Shown one piece after another: positions 16,397 through 25,502 of a stretch of 64,000 bases of DNA. The position numbers and the translations under genes are program-made. Source of the stretch: BOG-1184 sp049514575 (GTDB lineage Bacteria > Fibrobacterota > Chitinivibrionia > Chitinivibrionales > Chitinispirillaceae); contig JBEKUX010000009.1 in the NCBI GenBank assembly GCA_049514575.1, positions 54,711-118,710 of the forward strand, written 5' to 3'. Position 1 is the stretch's first letter. Every line of letters starts with the position of its first letter. The notes under the pieces are model-generated. The model saw nothing but the letters and a program-made list of their open reading frames with translations, did not search any database and was not told the DNA's origin.

Positions 16397-19075
16397 ATGA
16401 CTACTACCCAAGAAATAGATACTTCCAAGTCCGACCTCACCCCGCTCATGCGGCAGTATACCGAGATCAAGGCGCGCAATCCGGAAGCGATTCTCCTCTA
16501 CCGCATGGGCGATTTCTACGAGATGTTCAACGACGACGCGAAAGTCGCCTCCAAAGTCCTGGGCCTGACCCTTACCAGCAGAAACCACGGCGGCGCTGAA
16601 AACACGCCGCTCGCCGGCTTCCCGTTCCACGCGCTTGACCGCTACGCCCACCGCCTGGTCAAGGCGGGGTACAAAATCGCGGTGTGCGAACAGACCGAGG
16701 ACCCCAAGGCCGCCAAGGGGATTGTCAAACGAGATATCATCGAGGTCATCACCGCCGGCACCGCTACCGAAGGCAGCATCATCGAGGAGAAGGCCAACAA
16801 CTTCATCGTGGGCGCCAGTCGGAACGAAGGGCGTATCGGCATCGCCGTCTGCGATCTTTCCACCGGACAGTTTGAGGTCGAGGAACTTGCGGAAGAGGAG
16901 GCCGGCCACGAGCTGGTACGCATCAATCCGAGCGAGATCGTCGCGGCCAGGGGAAGCGAAGAATTTTTCAGGAAAATAACCCTCGACCAGTTCCTGAAGA
17001 CCATGATTTCTCCCTACGACGCATGGAAATTCTCCTACGACACTGCCGCGGCGGCGCTCAAAGACCATTTCCAGGTCGCCTCACTTGACGGGTGGGGACT
17101 TGAAAGTCACCCGCGAAGCGTCTGTGCGGCCGGCGGCCTGCTGCTCTACCTGAAAGAACAGAAGAAAAACGATTTGCGCCATATTTCTGGAATCACGCGC
17201 CGCGATTGTTCCGAGTATGCGGAGCTCGATCCCTCGACCATCCGCAATCTCGAACTCCTGCGGCCCCTCCAGACCGACGAGGCCGACGGCACGCTCGTGT
17301 CCGTGCTTGACAAAACGAGCACTTCCATGGGCAGCCGCCTGCTCAAACGGTTCATCACGCGGCCGCTCAAGGAGATCGCCGCGATACAGGAGCGCCTCGC
17401 GGCCGTGGAATGGCTTAAAAAAGACGCTTTCGCGCGCGGCGAGATCGAGCTCGTGCTCAAACACATCGCGGATATCGAACGCCTTATAAGCCGCGTCTCC
17501 TTCGAACGCGCCAACGGCCGGGACCTGTGGGCGCTCAGGGGATCGTTCGAAAAGTTTCCCCTGCTCATCCGCAGCCTCCACGAAACGCCGTCGCAGCTTC
17601 TTCTGCGGACGGCAGCAACGCTCGAGGGTTTCGAACCGCTCTCGAAAAGGATCGCCGCGACCATCGTTGATAACCCGCCCCATTCGATACGGGAGGGCGG
17701 CATTATCCGGCAGGGCGTATCGCAGGAGCTCGATTCCATTCGCGATGCAGCCACGCACGGAAAACAGTGGATCGCGCGGCTGCAGGAGAGCGAACGCAGC
17801 CGCACCGGCATCGGATCACTCAAGGTCGGGTTTAACAGGGTGTTCGGTTACTATATCGAGGTGTCGAAAGCCAACCTTTCGCTCGTACCGGCCGATTATA
17901 TCCGCAAACAGACACTGGTCAATGGCGAGCGCTTCATCACGCCCGATCTCAAGGAAATGGAGTCGAAAATTCTCGGCGCAGAGGAGAGGCTCGGCACGCT
18001 CGAATACGAACTGTTCGTGGAGCTGCGCAAAACCGTCGCCGCAGAATGCGTCCGCATCCAGAAGGCGGCTGAGGCGGTGGCCCTGCTCGACGTGTTCATA
18101 TCGTTCGCGCAGGTTGCGGCAGAGAACAATTACTGCCGTCCTATTCTCTCGGAAGGCACCGATCTTGTCATAAGGGAAGGCAGGCATCCGGTGGTCGAGC
18201 GCCTGGTGCCGGGCGGCTCGTTTGTGCCGAACGATACGGAAATCATAAAAAAAGAGTCTCAGATTCTGCTCATCACCGGCCCGAACATGGCAGGCAAATC
18301 GACCTATTTGCGCCAGAACGCACTCATATGCATCATGGCGCAGATCGGCTCATTCGTGCCTGCAGGTTTCGCGCAGATCGGCATTGTGGACAAATTTTTT
18401 ACCCGCGTGGGCGCCACTGACCGCCTTGCGCGGGGCCTCTCCACCTTTCTCGTTGAGATGATCGAAGTGGCGAACATCCTGAACAACGCCACGGACAAAA
18501 GTCTGGTCCTGCTTGATGAGGTTGGCCGCGGGACATCCACCTTTGACGGCATTTCGATCGCCTGGGCGGTGGCGGAATACCTGCACGAAACGGTAAGCAG
18601 GCGCAGCCGTACCTTTTTCGCGACCCACTACCACGAGCTCACCGAAATGGCGCTCGTGTTCCCGCGCATAAAAAATTTACATATAAAAGTCAAGGAATGG
18701 AACGACCAGATCATCTTCCTGCGAAAGATCGATGCGGGTTCGTGCGACCACTCCTACGGGATCCAGGTTGCCCGCCTTGCGGGTGTGCCGCGGAAAGTGA
18801 TCGTCAGGGCGCGGGAGATACTGGCGAACCTCGAAAACATGGAGCTGACGCCGGACCACAAGCCGGTCCTCGCCCGCCACCGGGAAAACGCCGCAGGCGT
18901 GCCGCGGGGCGAACAGACCGACCTTTTCGTTTCCGGGGTACAGCTCAATGCCATGGATGCGCACCACGCGGAAATCGTGCAGCAGCTGCAGAACCTCGAC
19001 GTAAACGACCTCACCCCGATTGATGCGCTGAATGTGATAGCGGAACTGAAGAAGAAGGCACAACGCGAAGGTTGA
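16397..19075 (+). CDS. mutS: DNA mismatch repair protein MutS
   Basis: 892 residues, full length. The mismatch-binding motif is GDFYEMF with Phe40 and Glu42 (the F-x-E wedge). The ATPase has Walker A GPNMAGKS at 628-635, Walker B VLLDEVGRGTSTFDG near 703-717, and FFATHYHEL (signature and H-loop region) near 736-744. The C-terminal tail includes an Asp/His-rich stretch and ends KKKAQREG. It scans and binds mispairs and recruits MutL, which is not in the window. The gene lies alone on the plus strand, convergent with the PAC2 gene 6 nt downstream. Confidence 0.97.
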   Translation: MTTTQEIDTSKSDLTPLMRQYTEIKARNPEAILLYRMGDFYEMFNDDAKVASKVLGLTLTSRNHGGAENTPLAGFPFHALDRYAHRLVKAGYKIAVCEQTEDPKAAKGIVKRDIIEVITAGTATEGSIIEEKANNFIVGASRNEGRIGIAVCDLSTGQFEVEELAEEEAGHELVRINPSEIVAARGSEEFFRKITLDQFLKTMISPYDAWKFSYDTAAAALKDHFQVASLDGWGLESHPRSVCAAGGLLLYLKEQKKNDLRHISGITRRDCSEYAELDPSTIRNLELLRPLQTDEADGTLVSVLDKTSTSMGSRLLKRFITRPLKEIAAIQERLAAVEWLKKDAFARGEIELVLKHIADIERLISRVSFERANGRDLWALRGSFEKFPLLIRSLHETPSQLLLRTAATLEGFEPLSKRIAATIVDNPPHSIREGGIIRQGVSQELDSIRDAATHGKQWIARLQESERSRTGIGSLKVGFNRVFGYYIEVSKANLSLVPADYIRKQTLVNGERFITPDLKEMESKILGAEERLGTLEYELFVELRKTVAAECVRIQKAAEAVALLDVFISFAQVAAENNYCRPILSEGTDLVIREGRHPVVERLVPGGSFVPNDTEIIKKESQILLITGPNMAGKSTYLRQNALICIMAQIGSFVPAGFAQIGIVDKFFTRVGATDRLARGLSTFLVEMIEVANILNNATDKSLVLLDEVGRGTSTFDGISIAWAVAEYLHETVSRRSRTFFATHYHELTEMALVFPRIKNLHIKVKEWNDQIIFLRKIDAGSCDHSYGIQVARLAGVPRKVIVRAREILANLENMELTPDHKPVLARHRENAAGVPRGEQTDLFVSGVQLNAMDAHHAEIVQQLQNLDVNDLTPIDALNVIAELKKKAQREG

Positions 19076-19081
19076 AAAACC

Positions 19082-20020
19082 TCATTTCATTTTTTCCTTT
19101 TTATCATCCTCGAACAGGTCCAGAAAGCGGTTTTCGTAGAGCTCATACAGGTTCCACCGGTCGAGCTCTTTCTTGAGCTCCTGCGCCTTTGCCCGGTCGG
19201 CCCTCGCTTCTTCAAAAAGCCGTTCAATCTTTTCCATCACGTAATGCGGGACCTTTTCCTCGTCGATCGTCGCGATCTCTTCGTCGTCCTCTTTGTTGAC
19301 AGTAGGAAAAAATTCCTTGATACGCTCCTCGATCATGGCGAGCTGCTGGTTCATCTCTTCCACGCCCTCCTCCAGTTCGGCGGTGTCCACGGAAAATTTC
19401 TGGATGCGCGCCACGGTCCGGATAAGCTCAAGCGCCGCTTTGGGGTAGGCGAAATTCATTGCATAGCTCGGGATAGTGCCGAGCAGGCACCCTGCGTCGA
19501 TGCGACGCGAGGCCGCCACGCCGAGGAGCAGCCCGTTGAGACCCGCAATGACGCCGTCGGGCATGGGTATGACGCCGAAATCCCTGATTTTATTAAGGAG
19601 CGAATCGCCGTTGCAGGTAACCAGCACCTGCGAAGAGGTGCGGTAGGACATGGGCTGGGCGAATGCCGCAAAAGTGAATATCCGTTCGACCTGGAAACGG
19701 CCGATAACATCGAGAAACGTTTTAATGATCGCGATGCCGTCACGGCCGCCGACTTGTGCGTCGCTTTCAAAGATGATCAGGTCCGGGTTAGTGGTGTAAA
19801 AGAAACGGCTTGTGGGAATATCGGGAAACTGGGCCATGCCGTCTTTGACCACTATTGCGTCCGGAATGAAAAAGGGGCTCATATCGATCTCGGCGAAGAG
19901 CTGCGCGTTCATTTTCTTGCGAAGGAATTCGATGGTGATAAGTCCCACGTTTCCCATGCCCGGCCATGCGGCAAGAACTATAGGATGGTTCGAAAACGAG
20001 ATATCCTTAAAAAATTTCAT
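19082..20020 (-). CDS. PAC2 family protein (proteasome-assembly-chaperone-like fold)
   Basis: 312 residues. The N-terminal two-thirds match the PAC2 family, including VLAAWPGMGNVG (about 16-27), DGMAQFPDIP, LIIFESDAQVGG, and GVIAGLNGLLLG. Eukaryotic relatives help assemble proteasomes; the bacterial members have no agreed role. The C-terminal third (about 220-312) is a charged helical, coiled-coil-like tail. It is transcribed away from dusB across a 117-base region with a symmetric promoter-like element. No proteasome genes are in the window. Confidence 0.85.
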   Translation of the reverse strand: MKFFKDISFSNHPIVLAAWPGMGNVGLITIEFLRKKMNAQLFAEIDMSPFFIPDAIVVKDGMAQFPDIPTSRFFYTTNPDLIIFESDAQVGGRDGIAIIKTFLDVIGRFQVERIFTFAAFAQPMSYRTSSQVLVTCNGDSLLNKIRDFGVIPMPDGVIAGLNGLLLGVAASRRIDAGCLLGTIPSYAMNFAYPKAALELIRTVARIQKFSVDTAELEEGVEEMNQQLAMIEERIKEFFPTVNKEDDEEIATIDEEKVPHYVMEKIERLFEEARADRAKAQELKKELDRWNLYELYENRFLDLFEDDKKEKMK

Positions 20021-20058
20021 AGGCTCAGATCCTTTATTAATAATTCTTCTCGCATTAA

Positions 20059-20130
20059 AAAATACATTATCGTCGGTTCAATTTTCCCGAAAATGCCTGC
20101 TCCGAAAATGGCGGCAGGATAATGTATTTT
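20059..20130. promoter_or_regulatory. 13-base perfect inverted repeat between PAC2 gene and dusB (likely divergent promoters)
   Basis: AAAATACATTATC at 20059-20071 and GATAATGTATTTT at 20118-20130 are exact reverse complements separated by 46 bases. Read outward from the centre, each arm presents GATAATGTATTTT toward one of the two divergent genes, so the repeat is best explained as two copies of the same promoter-like motif. A cruciform or operator is an alternative. Confidence 0.5.
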
Positions 20131-20137
20131 ATCATGT

Positions 20138-21097
20138 ATGCATTTGAAAAACAACGAGTTGTTTCTGGCGCCCATGGCCGGAATAACCGATTCGCTTTTC
20201 CGCAGGCTGTGCAGGGAACAGGGTGCTGATGCGGTGGTGAGTGAAATGGTGAGCGCCGAAGGTTTGCTTCGTTCCGGCAAACAGACATTGCGGCTCATTG
20301 CTTTTGACGAATCAGAAAGACCTTGCGGCATCCAGATTTTCGGCTCGGTTCCGGATCGCATGGCTGCCGCTGCCGTCTGGATTGAAGCGAATGTCAGGCC
20401 GGATTTCATCGACCTTAACTGCGGCTGTCCGGTACCAAAGGTGGTCAAACGAAACGGGGGCGCAGCGCTTTTGCGCGATCCCTTGCTTTTTAAGCGTATT
20501 GTCGCAGCAATGGTAAAATCAATAACCATTCCCTTGACGGTCAAACTCCGCTCAGGCTGGAACACCGGTGAGTGGGTCGATGTCGAATTCGCCCGTATTG
20601 CAGAAGGGAGCGGCGCTAAGGCCGTGTTTCTTCACGCACGTTCCAAGACTATGCGCTTTTCCGGTACTGCGTTGTGGGAGCGCATTGCGCTGGTAAAAAA
20701 GGCTGTAAAGATCCCGGTGATCGGCAACGGCGACATCTGCACGCCGCATGATGCGGTCCGCATGCGGCGGGAGACCGGCTGCGACGGCCTGATGATCGGC
20801 AGGGCTGCTCTCGGCAACCCCTGGATTTTCAGGCAGATAAAACAGGCGCTTGCCGGTACGACCACAGAGGAAATCGCACCGGCCGAACGGTGCCATATGG
20901 CGGTTCATCATATTGCGTGCGCACGGGAACAATACGGGGAACGGCGGGCGACCAAAGAAATGCGCAAGCATGTTGCCTGGTACCTCAGAGGAAATCATAA
21001 TGCAACCGAATTCAGGGACAGGATTTTCAGATCAAAAAGTACGCTTGAATTGGAAACGATCGTAAAGGAAGCGTTGGGACAGCATATATTTTCATAA
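20138..21097 (+). CDS. dusB: tRNA-dihydrouridine synthase, DusB type
   Basis: 319 residues. It reduces uridine to dihydrouridine in tRNA using FMN and NADPH. The N-terminus LFLAPMAGITDSLFRRLCREQGADAVVSEMVSAE begins the FMN-binding TIM barrel, and DLNCGCPVPKVVKRNGGAALL near 92-112 carries the catalytic cysteine. GNGDICTPHDA and GLMIGRAALGNPW (phosphate-binding) follow. The C-terminal helical domain starts near residue 245. The start ATG 20138 closely follows the promoter-like TGTATTTTATC, so the leader may be very short or absent. Confidence 0.95.
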   Translation: MHLKNNELFLAPMAGITDSLFRRLCREQGADAVVSEMVSAEGLLRSGKQTLRLIAFDESERPCGIQIFGSVPDRMAAAAVWIEANVRPDFIDLNCGCPVPKVVKRNGGAALLRDPLLFKRIVAAMVKSITIPLTVKLRSGWNTGEWVDVEFARIAEGSGAKAVFLHARSKTMRFSGTALWERIALVKKAVKIPVIGNGDICTPHDAVRMRRETGCDGLMIGRAALGNPWIFRQIKQALAGTTTEEIAPAERCHMAVHHIACAREQYGERRATKEMRKHVAWYLRGNHNATEFRDRIFRSKSTLELETIVKEALGQHIFS

Positions 21098-21124
21098 TAG
21101 AATAATCATTTGGGTGGCTGAGCC

Positions 21125-21179
21125 CAGTCACCCCCTGTGAATGTCTTGCCAAGCAACGATCTCCTGTGTGGGGGGACTG
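21125..21179 (+). repeat. Inverted repeat / possible structured leader upstream of larB
   Basis: CAGTCACCCCC at 21125-21135 faces GGGGGGACTG at 21170-21179; the arms pair with one bulged A. A small TGGGT...GCCCA hairpin (21111-21126) lies just upstream, overlapping the left end. The whole sits about 60-130 bases before larB. It could be a structured mRNA leader or a palindromic element. Confidence 0.45.
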
Positions 21180-21241
21180 TCAAGCTGTTATCGCGTTCGA
21201 AAAGAAAATTATTTTTTCTACTTAACAAAACAGAGGAATAA

Positions 21242-22003
21242 ATGGAAAAAAGATATCTTCAAAAACTACTTGATAATGTCGCGAAACACTCGGTCTCTGT
21301 CGAGCATGCGATTGAAAAGCTCAAACACCTTCCATTTGAAGATCTCGGGTTCGCCTCAATCGATCACCACCGGCCGCTGCGCAAAGGGCATCCTGAGGTC
21401 ATCTTCTGCCAGAACAAGACGCCGCAACAAGTTGCGGCCATTGCGTTATCACAGATAAAACACGGCGATACGGTGTTCGGCACTCGCGCAAATAAATCGG
21501 TTCTTGAGGCCGTGAACGCCGCCGTCTCCAATCTTGAAATAGACGAAACAGCGCGCTGTTTCTGGAAAAAATCCGCCACATGGAAGAAAAAAAAATCACC
21601 CGCGCATATTGTTATCTGTTCGGCCGGTACCGCGGATATGCCGGTAGTTGCGGAAGCACAAAGGACCGTTGAAATAATGGGTCATATGGCAATCACGCTC
21701 AAGGATGTCGGCGTGGCCGGCATACATCGGCTTTTCAGCTATAAGGAGATTCTGCAGAAAGCATCGGTCATTATCGCAGTCGCCGGCATGGAGGGCGCGC
21801 TGCCGTCGGTCATTGCGGGATATGTCCCCTGCCCGGTCATCGGCGTGCCGACGTCGGTCGGTTACGGCTCGCACCTCGGCGGCATGGTCCCGCTCTTCGC
21901 CATGCTCAATTCCTGCGCTTCAGGTCTTACGGTTGTCAATATCGACAACGGATTCGGCGCCGCCTGCGCCGCGGTCGCGATGGTGGATATAAAAACCAAA
22001 TAG
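21242..22003 (+). CDS. larB: Nickel-pincer cofactor synthesis protein LarB
   Basis: 253 residues. LarB carboxylates and hydrolyses nicotinate adenine dinucleotide in synthesis of the nickel-pincer cofactor of lactate racemase. The N-terminal part has FASIDHHRPLRKGHPEVIFCQNKT (about 38-60); the AIRC-like C-terminal part has VICSAGTADMPVVAEAQRT, VAGMEGALPSVIAGYVPCPVIGVPTSVGYG and NIDNGFGAACAA, all typical. LarC, LarE and LarA, the usual partners, are not in the window. It is preceded by AGAGGAATAA and ends convergently with a GerW-like gene. Confidence 0.93.
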   Translation: MEKRYLQKLLDNVAKHSVSVEHAIEKLKHLPFEDLGFASIDHHRPLRKGHPEVIFCQNKTPQQVAAIALSQIKHGDTVFGTRANKSVLEAVNAAVSNLEIDETARCFWKKSATWKKKKSPAHIVICSAGTADMPVVAEAQRTVEIMGHMAITLKDVGVAGIHRLFSYKEILQKASVIIAVAGMEGALPSVIAGYVPCPVIGVPTSVGYGSHLGGMVPLFAMLNSCASGLTVVNIDNGFGAACAAVAMVDIKTK

Positions 22004-22014
22004 TTACAAGGTTT

Positions 22015-22392
22015 TTACCGTTCGTCGCCGCTTGAACCGGAGTGCCCCTCTTTTTTATTGAACATTTGTGAAACCTTTTTCGCAACATCAGGGGCCATGG
22101 CGATGATTTTGCTCAGGAAAGGATCTGAGGGCGAAACCGGATGGACCTGCACCCGGTCGTCCCTGATCGAAATAAACGCGACCGGCGTTATGGTGATACC
22201 GCCTCCGGTGCCTGCGCCGGTGCTGCATTTATCGTCCTTGCCGCCGCCGCCGGCTGCAAAGCCGATTGAAATGCGCGACACCGGAATGAGCGTGACGTTT
22301 CCCGCATTGATCGGTTCGCCGATCACGGTTTCGGTCTTGGCGATATACTGCATCTGATCCAGCGCGACCTTGATGACATCTGCAAGCGACAT
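22015..22392 (-). CDS. GerW/YtfJ family protein
   Basis: 125 residues. The pattern VIGEPINAGNVTLIPVSRISIGFAAGGG, then a glycine-rich centre and GITITPVAFISI, is diagnostic of the YtfJ/GerW family. In Bacillus it is a spore protein, but members are widespread in non-sporulating bacteria and archaea with unknown function, so sporulation should not be inferred. No sporulation genes are visible. It is convergent with larB, 11 bases apart, and diverges from the lamin-tail gene. Confidence 0.88.
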   Translation of the reverse strand: MSLADVIKVALDQMQYIAKTETVIGEPINAGNVTLIPVSRISIGFAAGGGGKDDKCSTGAGTGGGITITPVAFISIRDDRVQVHPVSPSDPFLSKIIAMAPDVAKKVSQMFNKKEGHSGSSGDER

Positions 22393-22473
22393 GGGACGCC
22401 TCCACGGTGGTTAAGTATTCAAAATATATATAGACCTTCCCCGGATCGTCAAAGGTTTCACGAAGAGAATTTA

Positions 22474-22503
22474 TAGACACTCTTTATTGTCATTAATTAT
22501 ACT
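22474..22503 (+). promoter_or_regulatory. Candidate sigma70 promoter of the lamin-tail gene
   Basis: TAGACA at 22474-22479 and TATACT at 22498-22503, 18 nt apart, end 30 bases before the ATG. An 11-base stretch around the -10, TTAATTATACT, recurs upstream of the lipoprotein gene at 34274. Confidence 0.5.
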
Positions 22504-22533
22504 ACCCCTCCTCGAAATGTAAAGAGACAACCG

Positions 22534-24276
22534 ATGCACCATATTCCAAAGAAATATACGGCCATATGTACGATTGTTTCGTTTCTCCTGTGTTTCTTCT
22601 GCCCTGTGTTTCCCCAGATCGTTATTACCGAACTCCAGCGCGACCCGGCCGGAGGCGAAACCGCATTGCCCGGCGGCAAGAGCCATGAGTTCATCGAAAT
22701 CACCAATCTCGGGAGCGACACCGCGAACCTCGACTCCCTCTGCCTCACCGACGGCGTCGGATCCGATACGGTCATTCCATGGCCTTCTCCCCTGCCGATC
22801 CATGATGACTGCATTACCGGCAGCACGGTTCTTTTGCCGGGCCGGACCGCAGTGATCCTTGATCGTGACTATCCTGCAGCCGTGGACAGCGTCCCGTCGA
22901 GCCGGATGCCGATCCGCGCCGGCACTGTTCTCCTGACCGTCGGCGACGCGGATCTCGGCAACGGTCTGGCGAAAGATGACGGCATGCTGATTTACAAAGG
23001 CACGAAATCGCTTGTCCGCCGTTTTGTGAGCTGCGCCGCAGACTCGGCAGTGAGCCTTACCGATCCGCGGGCCGGAAAAATAACTTTGTCCGAACCGCAT
23101 AATGTTCCCGAGGGTTTTTCGGTGGTACCGGTCGCGCTGCTCTTCGGCAGTGTCCGGTACGGTATCTGCGCCGACTCCCTCACTCCCGGTTATTTCGAAT
23201 TGCTGAAAAACAACTGGTTCGCGGAATGGAGGTTCGGGCCGCTCGATACCGTGCACCACATCTTTGCATGCACCCTTTCGTGCCTTAAATCAGGCGCGTT
23301 GCCTCATGGCCCGGTTGGCTGGTCAGTGATCATGCAGTCTTCCTCAAAAACAGTAACTGCGGCCCAAGGCATGTGTGCCTTGCAAGGGAACAAAGCGACG
23401 GCAGTTTTCACCCTTTCGCTTGATTCTCTCTCGTATTTTCTGCATATCAGGGAGCAGGACACAGAGACGGTCTGGCCCATCGACCTGTCCCAGCTCTGGC
23501 TTCCGGCTTCGCCAATCAAAATAAACGAGATCTTCCCGCGTGGAAATGCCGGAGAGCCCGAATGGTTTGAAGTGGTTAATGTTTCACAAATGATCATTAA
23601 TCTGAAAAACTGGGTGTTCGGCAACAGCGAAGACATCGACACGATTACCGTCTCGGACTGTCTGCTCCGCCCCGGTGATTTTCTGGTGCTCACCGCCAAT
23701 GGTCCGCTTTTCAACCTGCGGTATCCGGCGAAAAACCGCATACTCGCGCCGCCCCGCTGGCATGCGCTTGACAATTACAATGACACGCTCTGTCTGTGGG
23801 ACGGAAACCATACCCTGAAAGAGCGGGTGTGCTGGCGCAGCGACTGGTTTTCCGGATGGAGCAGCCAGTCGCTCGAACGGGTCGCGCTGTCATGCTCCGG
23901 CATGGATAAAAGCTCCTGGGCGCTCGCCGTTTCGCCGACACCGGGTCAGCCGAATGCCGCGATTTTCTGGCGCGCCGGCAAAGAGCCGCACCTTGATGCC
24001 GGACCTCTGCCCTTTACACCAAATCATGACGGCCGCGATGACAACCTGTCGATATTTATTGATCTGCCTGCCGAGTATTCCGCCACAGTTGCAATTTACG
24101 GCTTTTCAGGGAAAAAGCTCCGTTCGTTTTCCGGGCCGGTGTCGCACCAGATTTCCTGGGACGGTAACCTTGACAATGGTTTACCTGCTCCGGTCGGTCC
24201 ATTTTTTGTCGTGATGGAAGCTACGTCGGCAAAAGGAACAATCATTGTGCGGAAAAAAGGAGTTTTATGGAGATAA
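22534..24276 (+). CDS. Secreted lamin-tail-domain protein with CHU_C/FlgD-like C-terminus
   Basis: 580 residues. A signal peptide (about 1-28) ends near FPQ. A first lamin-tail domain follows (IVITELQRDPAGG, HEFIEITNLGSDT, LDSLCLTDG), and a second lies near residues 329-440 (IKINEIFPRGNAGEPEWFEVVN, LKNWVFGNSED, LRPGDFLVLTANG). The C-terminal 100 residues, TPNHDGRDDNLSIFIDL...VAIYGFSGKKLRSF...WDGNLDNG, match the immunoglobulin-like CHU_C/FlgD-type end often found on FCB secreted proteins. It is probably a surface or exported structural protein. Two domains in one chain are unremarkable; function is unknown. Confidence 0.8.
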   Translation: MHHIPKKYTAICTIVSFLLCFFCPVFPQIVITELQRDPAGGETALPGGKSHEFIEITNLGSDTANLDSLCLTDGVGSDTVIPWPSPLPIHDDCITGSTVLLPGRTAVILDRDYPAAVDSVPSSRMPIRAGTVLLTVGDADLGNGLAKDDGMLIYKGTKSLVRRFVSCAADSAVSLTDPRAGKITLSEPHNVPEGFSVVPVALLFGSVRYGICADSLTPGYFELLKNNWFAEWRFGPLDTVHHIFACTLSCLKSGALPHGPVGWSVIMQSSSKTVTAAQGMCALQGNKATAVFTLSLDSLSYFLHIREQDTETVWPIDLSQLWLPASPIKINEIFPRGNAGEPEWFEVVNVSQMIINLKNWVFGNSEDIDTITVSDCLLRPGDFLVLTANGPLFNLRYPAKNRILAPPRWHALDNYNDTLCLWDGNHTLKERVCWRSDWFSGWSSQSLERVALSCSGMDKSSWALAVSPTPGQPNAAIFWRAGKEPHLDAGPLPFTPNHDGRDDNLSIFIDLPAEYSATVAIYGFSGKKLRSFSGPVSHQISWDGNLDNGLPAPVGPFFVVMEATSAKGTIIVRKKGVLWR

Positions 24277-24351
24277 ATATAAAAGAGAATTTCTTCTGGG
24301 TAGGCCGTACCGTTCTCTGAATAACACTGTTATCCAAAGAAGGCCTTTAGG

Positions 24352-24425
24352 GGCCCTTTATTGGGTACTTTTCCTACGCCATTATCATCCGTGCAATGCG
24401 AGCAGTTGTGACTTTGAATAAAAAA
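24352..24425 (+). repeat. Diverged dispersed repeat, copy 1
   Basis: GGCCCTTTATTGG, a 17-base variable spacer, then TTATCATCCGTGCAATGCGAGCA and a tail ending GAATAAAAA (given here by its parts). Copy 2 at 27788-27861 has the same blocks at the same spacing. It lies just after a possible small hairpin (GGCC/GGCC). Confidence 0.6.
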
Positions 24426-24442
24426 GACTGAAAACAAGTGCC

Positions 24443-25318
24443 ATGACATCAAATATTCAGATCTTTCTCTCACGTACCACCTGTATCGCATACCTGATTT
24501 TATCAGCAAATACTGCTGCCGGAATACGCGATCCCTTTCCGCTTGGATTCTCCATGGGAACATTGGGCGCCATTATCGACGAAAAAGGAGCAAGCGGCAG
24601 GGAACCGTGGACAAGCGCCAGCCTTTGCGTTGATTCGTCAGGGTTTGGTTTTGCGCTGAGCGGCACTTCATACTTCGGTTCCGTAGGCGGTAGTACAGGC
24701 GCTGATGGTATCACGCAAGCTGTCGGCGGCGGCTGGTATGGCCGCAAAAATTTCGTATGTAAAGCATCCATTGCTTCGCTTTCCGCTTTCCATGCTTATT
24801 TCGAACAGACCGGTTTTATATCAATCGGCTCCGATTGTCTCTCTTTTGCGCGCGTAAGCATTGAAGCGACCGGTTACCGCCTGGGCGTATTTACTATACC
24901 GGATTCTCCGGTTCGTACCATCGGGGAATTCGGGGTTTCGGCATGGGTGCCATGGTCATGGGCTGCGCTTTCGTTCCGTGCAGAACACCTGGTGCTCGAG
25001 ACCGCACGAAGCGACGGTACTGACCCTCCGGTCACCCTGCGGTGCGGCATTCATACTGCACAGAACCGCTTCGGCGGCCAGGGTGCGCTCGTTACCGTGA
25101 TGCCAAACGAGCCGAAACCGGTCTGTTTTACCATCGGCGAAGAATACCGCATCACCCCGTCAATCGCTTTCCTTGCCGCGCTCGCGAACAACCCGCTCCT
25201 TATAAGTTTCGGCATGGCATATTCCTTCGGCCGGTCCGGCGTCGCCATGGCTATTGTCAACCATCCGCAGCTCGGCTGGTCGCAGGGGTTCGGGGCTGAA
25301 TATCACCGGAACCAATAA
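24443..25318 (+). CDS. Secreted protein, probable outer-membrane beta-barrel
   Basis: 291 residues with a signal peptide (about 1-26, ending ANTAAG). The rest is rich in Gly, Ser and aromatics with alternating hydrophobic residues and short turns, and ends in an aromatic-containing strand (GWSQGFGAEYHRNQ), consistent with a beta-barrel, though no named family is recognised. There is no lipobox. It lies 166 bases after the lamin-tail gene, and a shared role at the cell surface is possible. The intervening bases are the dispersed repeat, so a single operon is uncertain. Confidence 0.6.
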   Translation: MTSNIQIFLSRTTCIAYLILSANTAAGIRDPFPLGFSMGTLGAIIDEKGASGREPWTSASLCVDSSGFGFALSGTSYFGSVGGSTGADGITQAVGGGWYGRKNFVCKASIASLSAFHAYFEQTGFISIGSDCLSFARVSIEATGYRLGVFTIPDSPVRTIGEFGVSAWVPWSWAALSFRAEHLVLETARSDGTDPPVTLRCGIHTAQNRFGGQGALVTVMPNEPKPVCFTIGEEYRITPSIAFLAALANNPLLISFGMAYSFGRSGVAMAIVNHPQLGWSQGFGAEYHRNQ

Positions 25319-25502
25319 GCGCGGAATAAAAACTGTTTCGTTTTACCCGCCTTTCGCCCTTTTCTTTCTTTCAAAATGCCATCATTCAACCGTACGTCAA
25401 ACCAAATGAATTTTTATTGCAAAAAAGTAGCCGGTATTTTAGAATTATCCGGAAAACGGTATGGCACGAATGCTCTTCGAATGATCCATAAAGGCAAATG
25501 CG

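Noticed and set aside
22015..22392. Sporulation gene (GerW)
   Set aside because: The family occurs widely in non-spore-formers and no other sporulation gene is present, so sporulation is not inferred.
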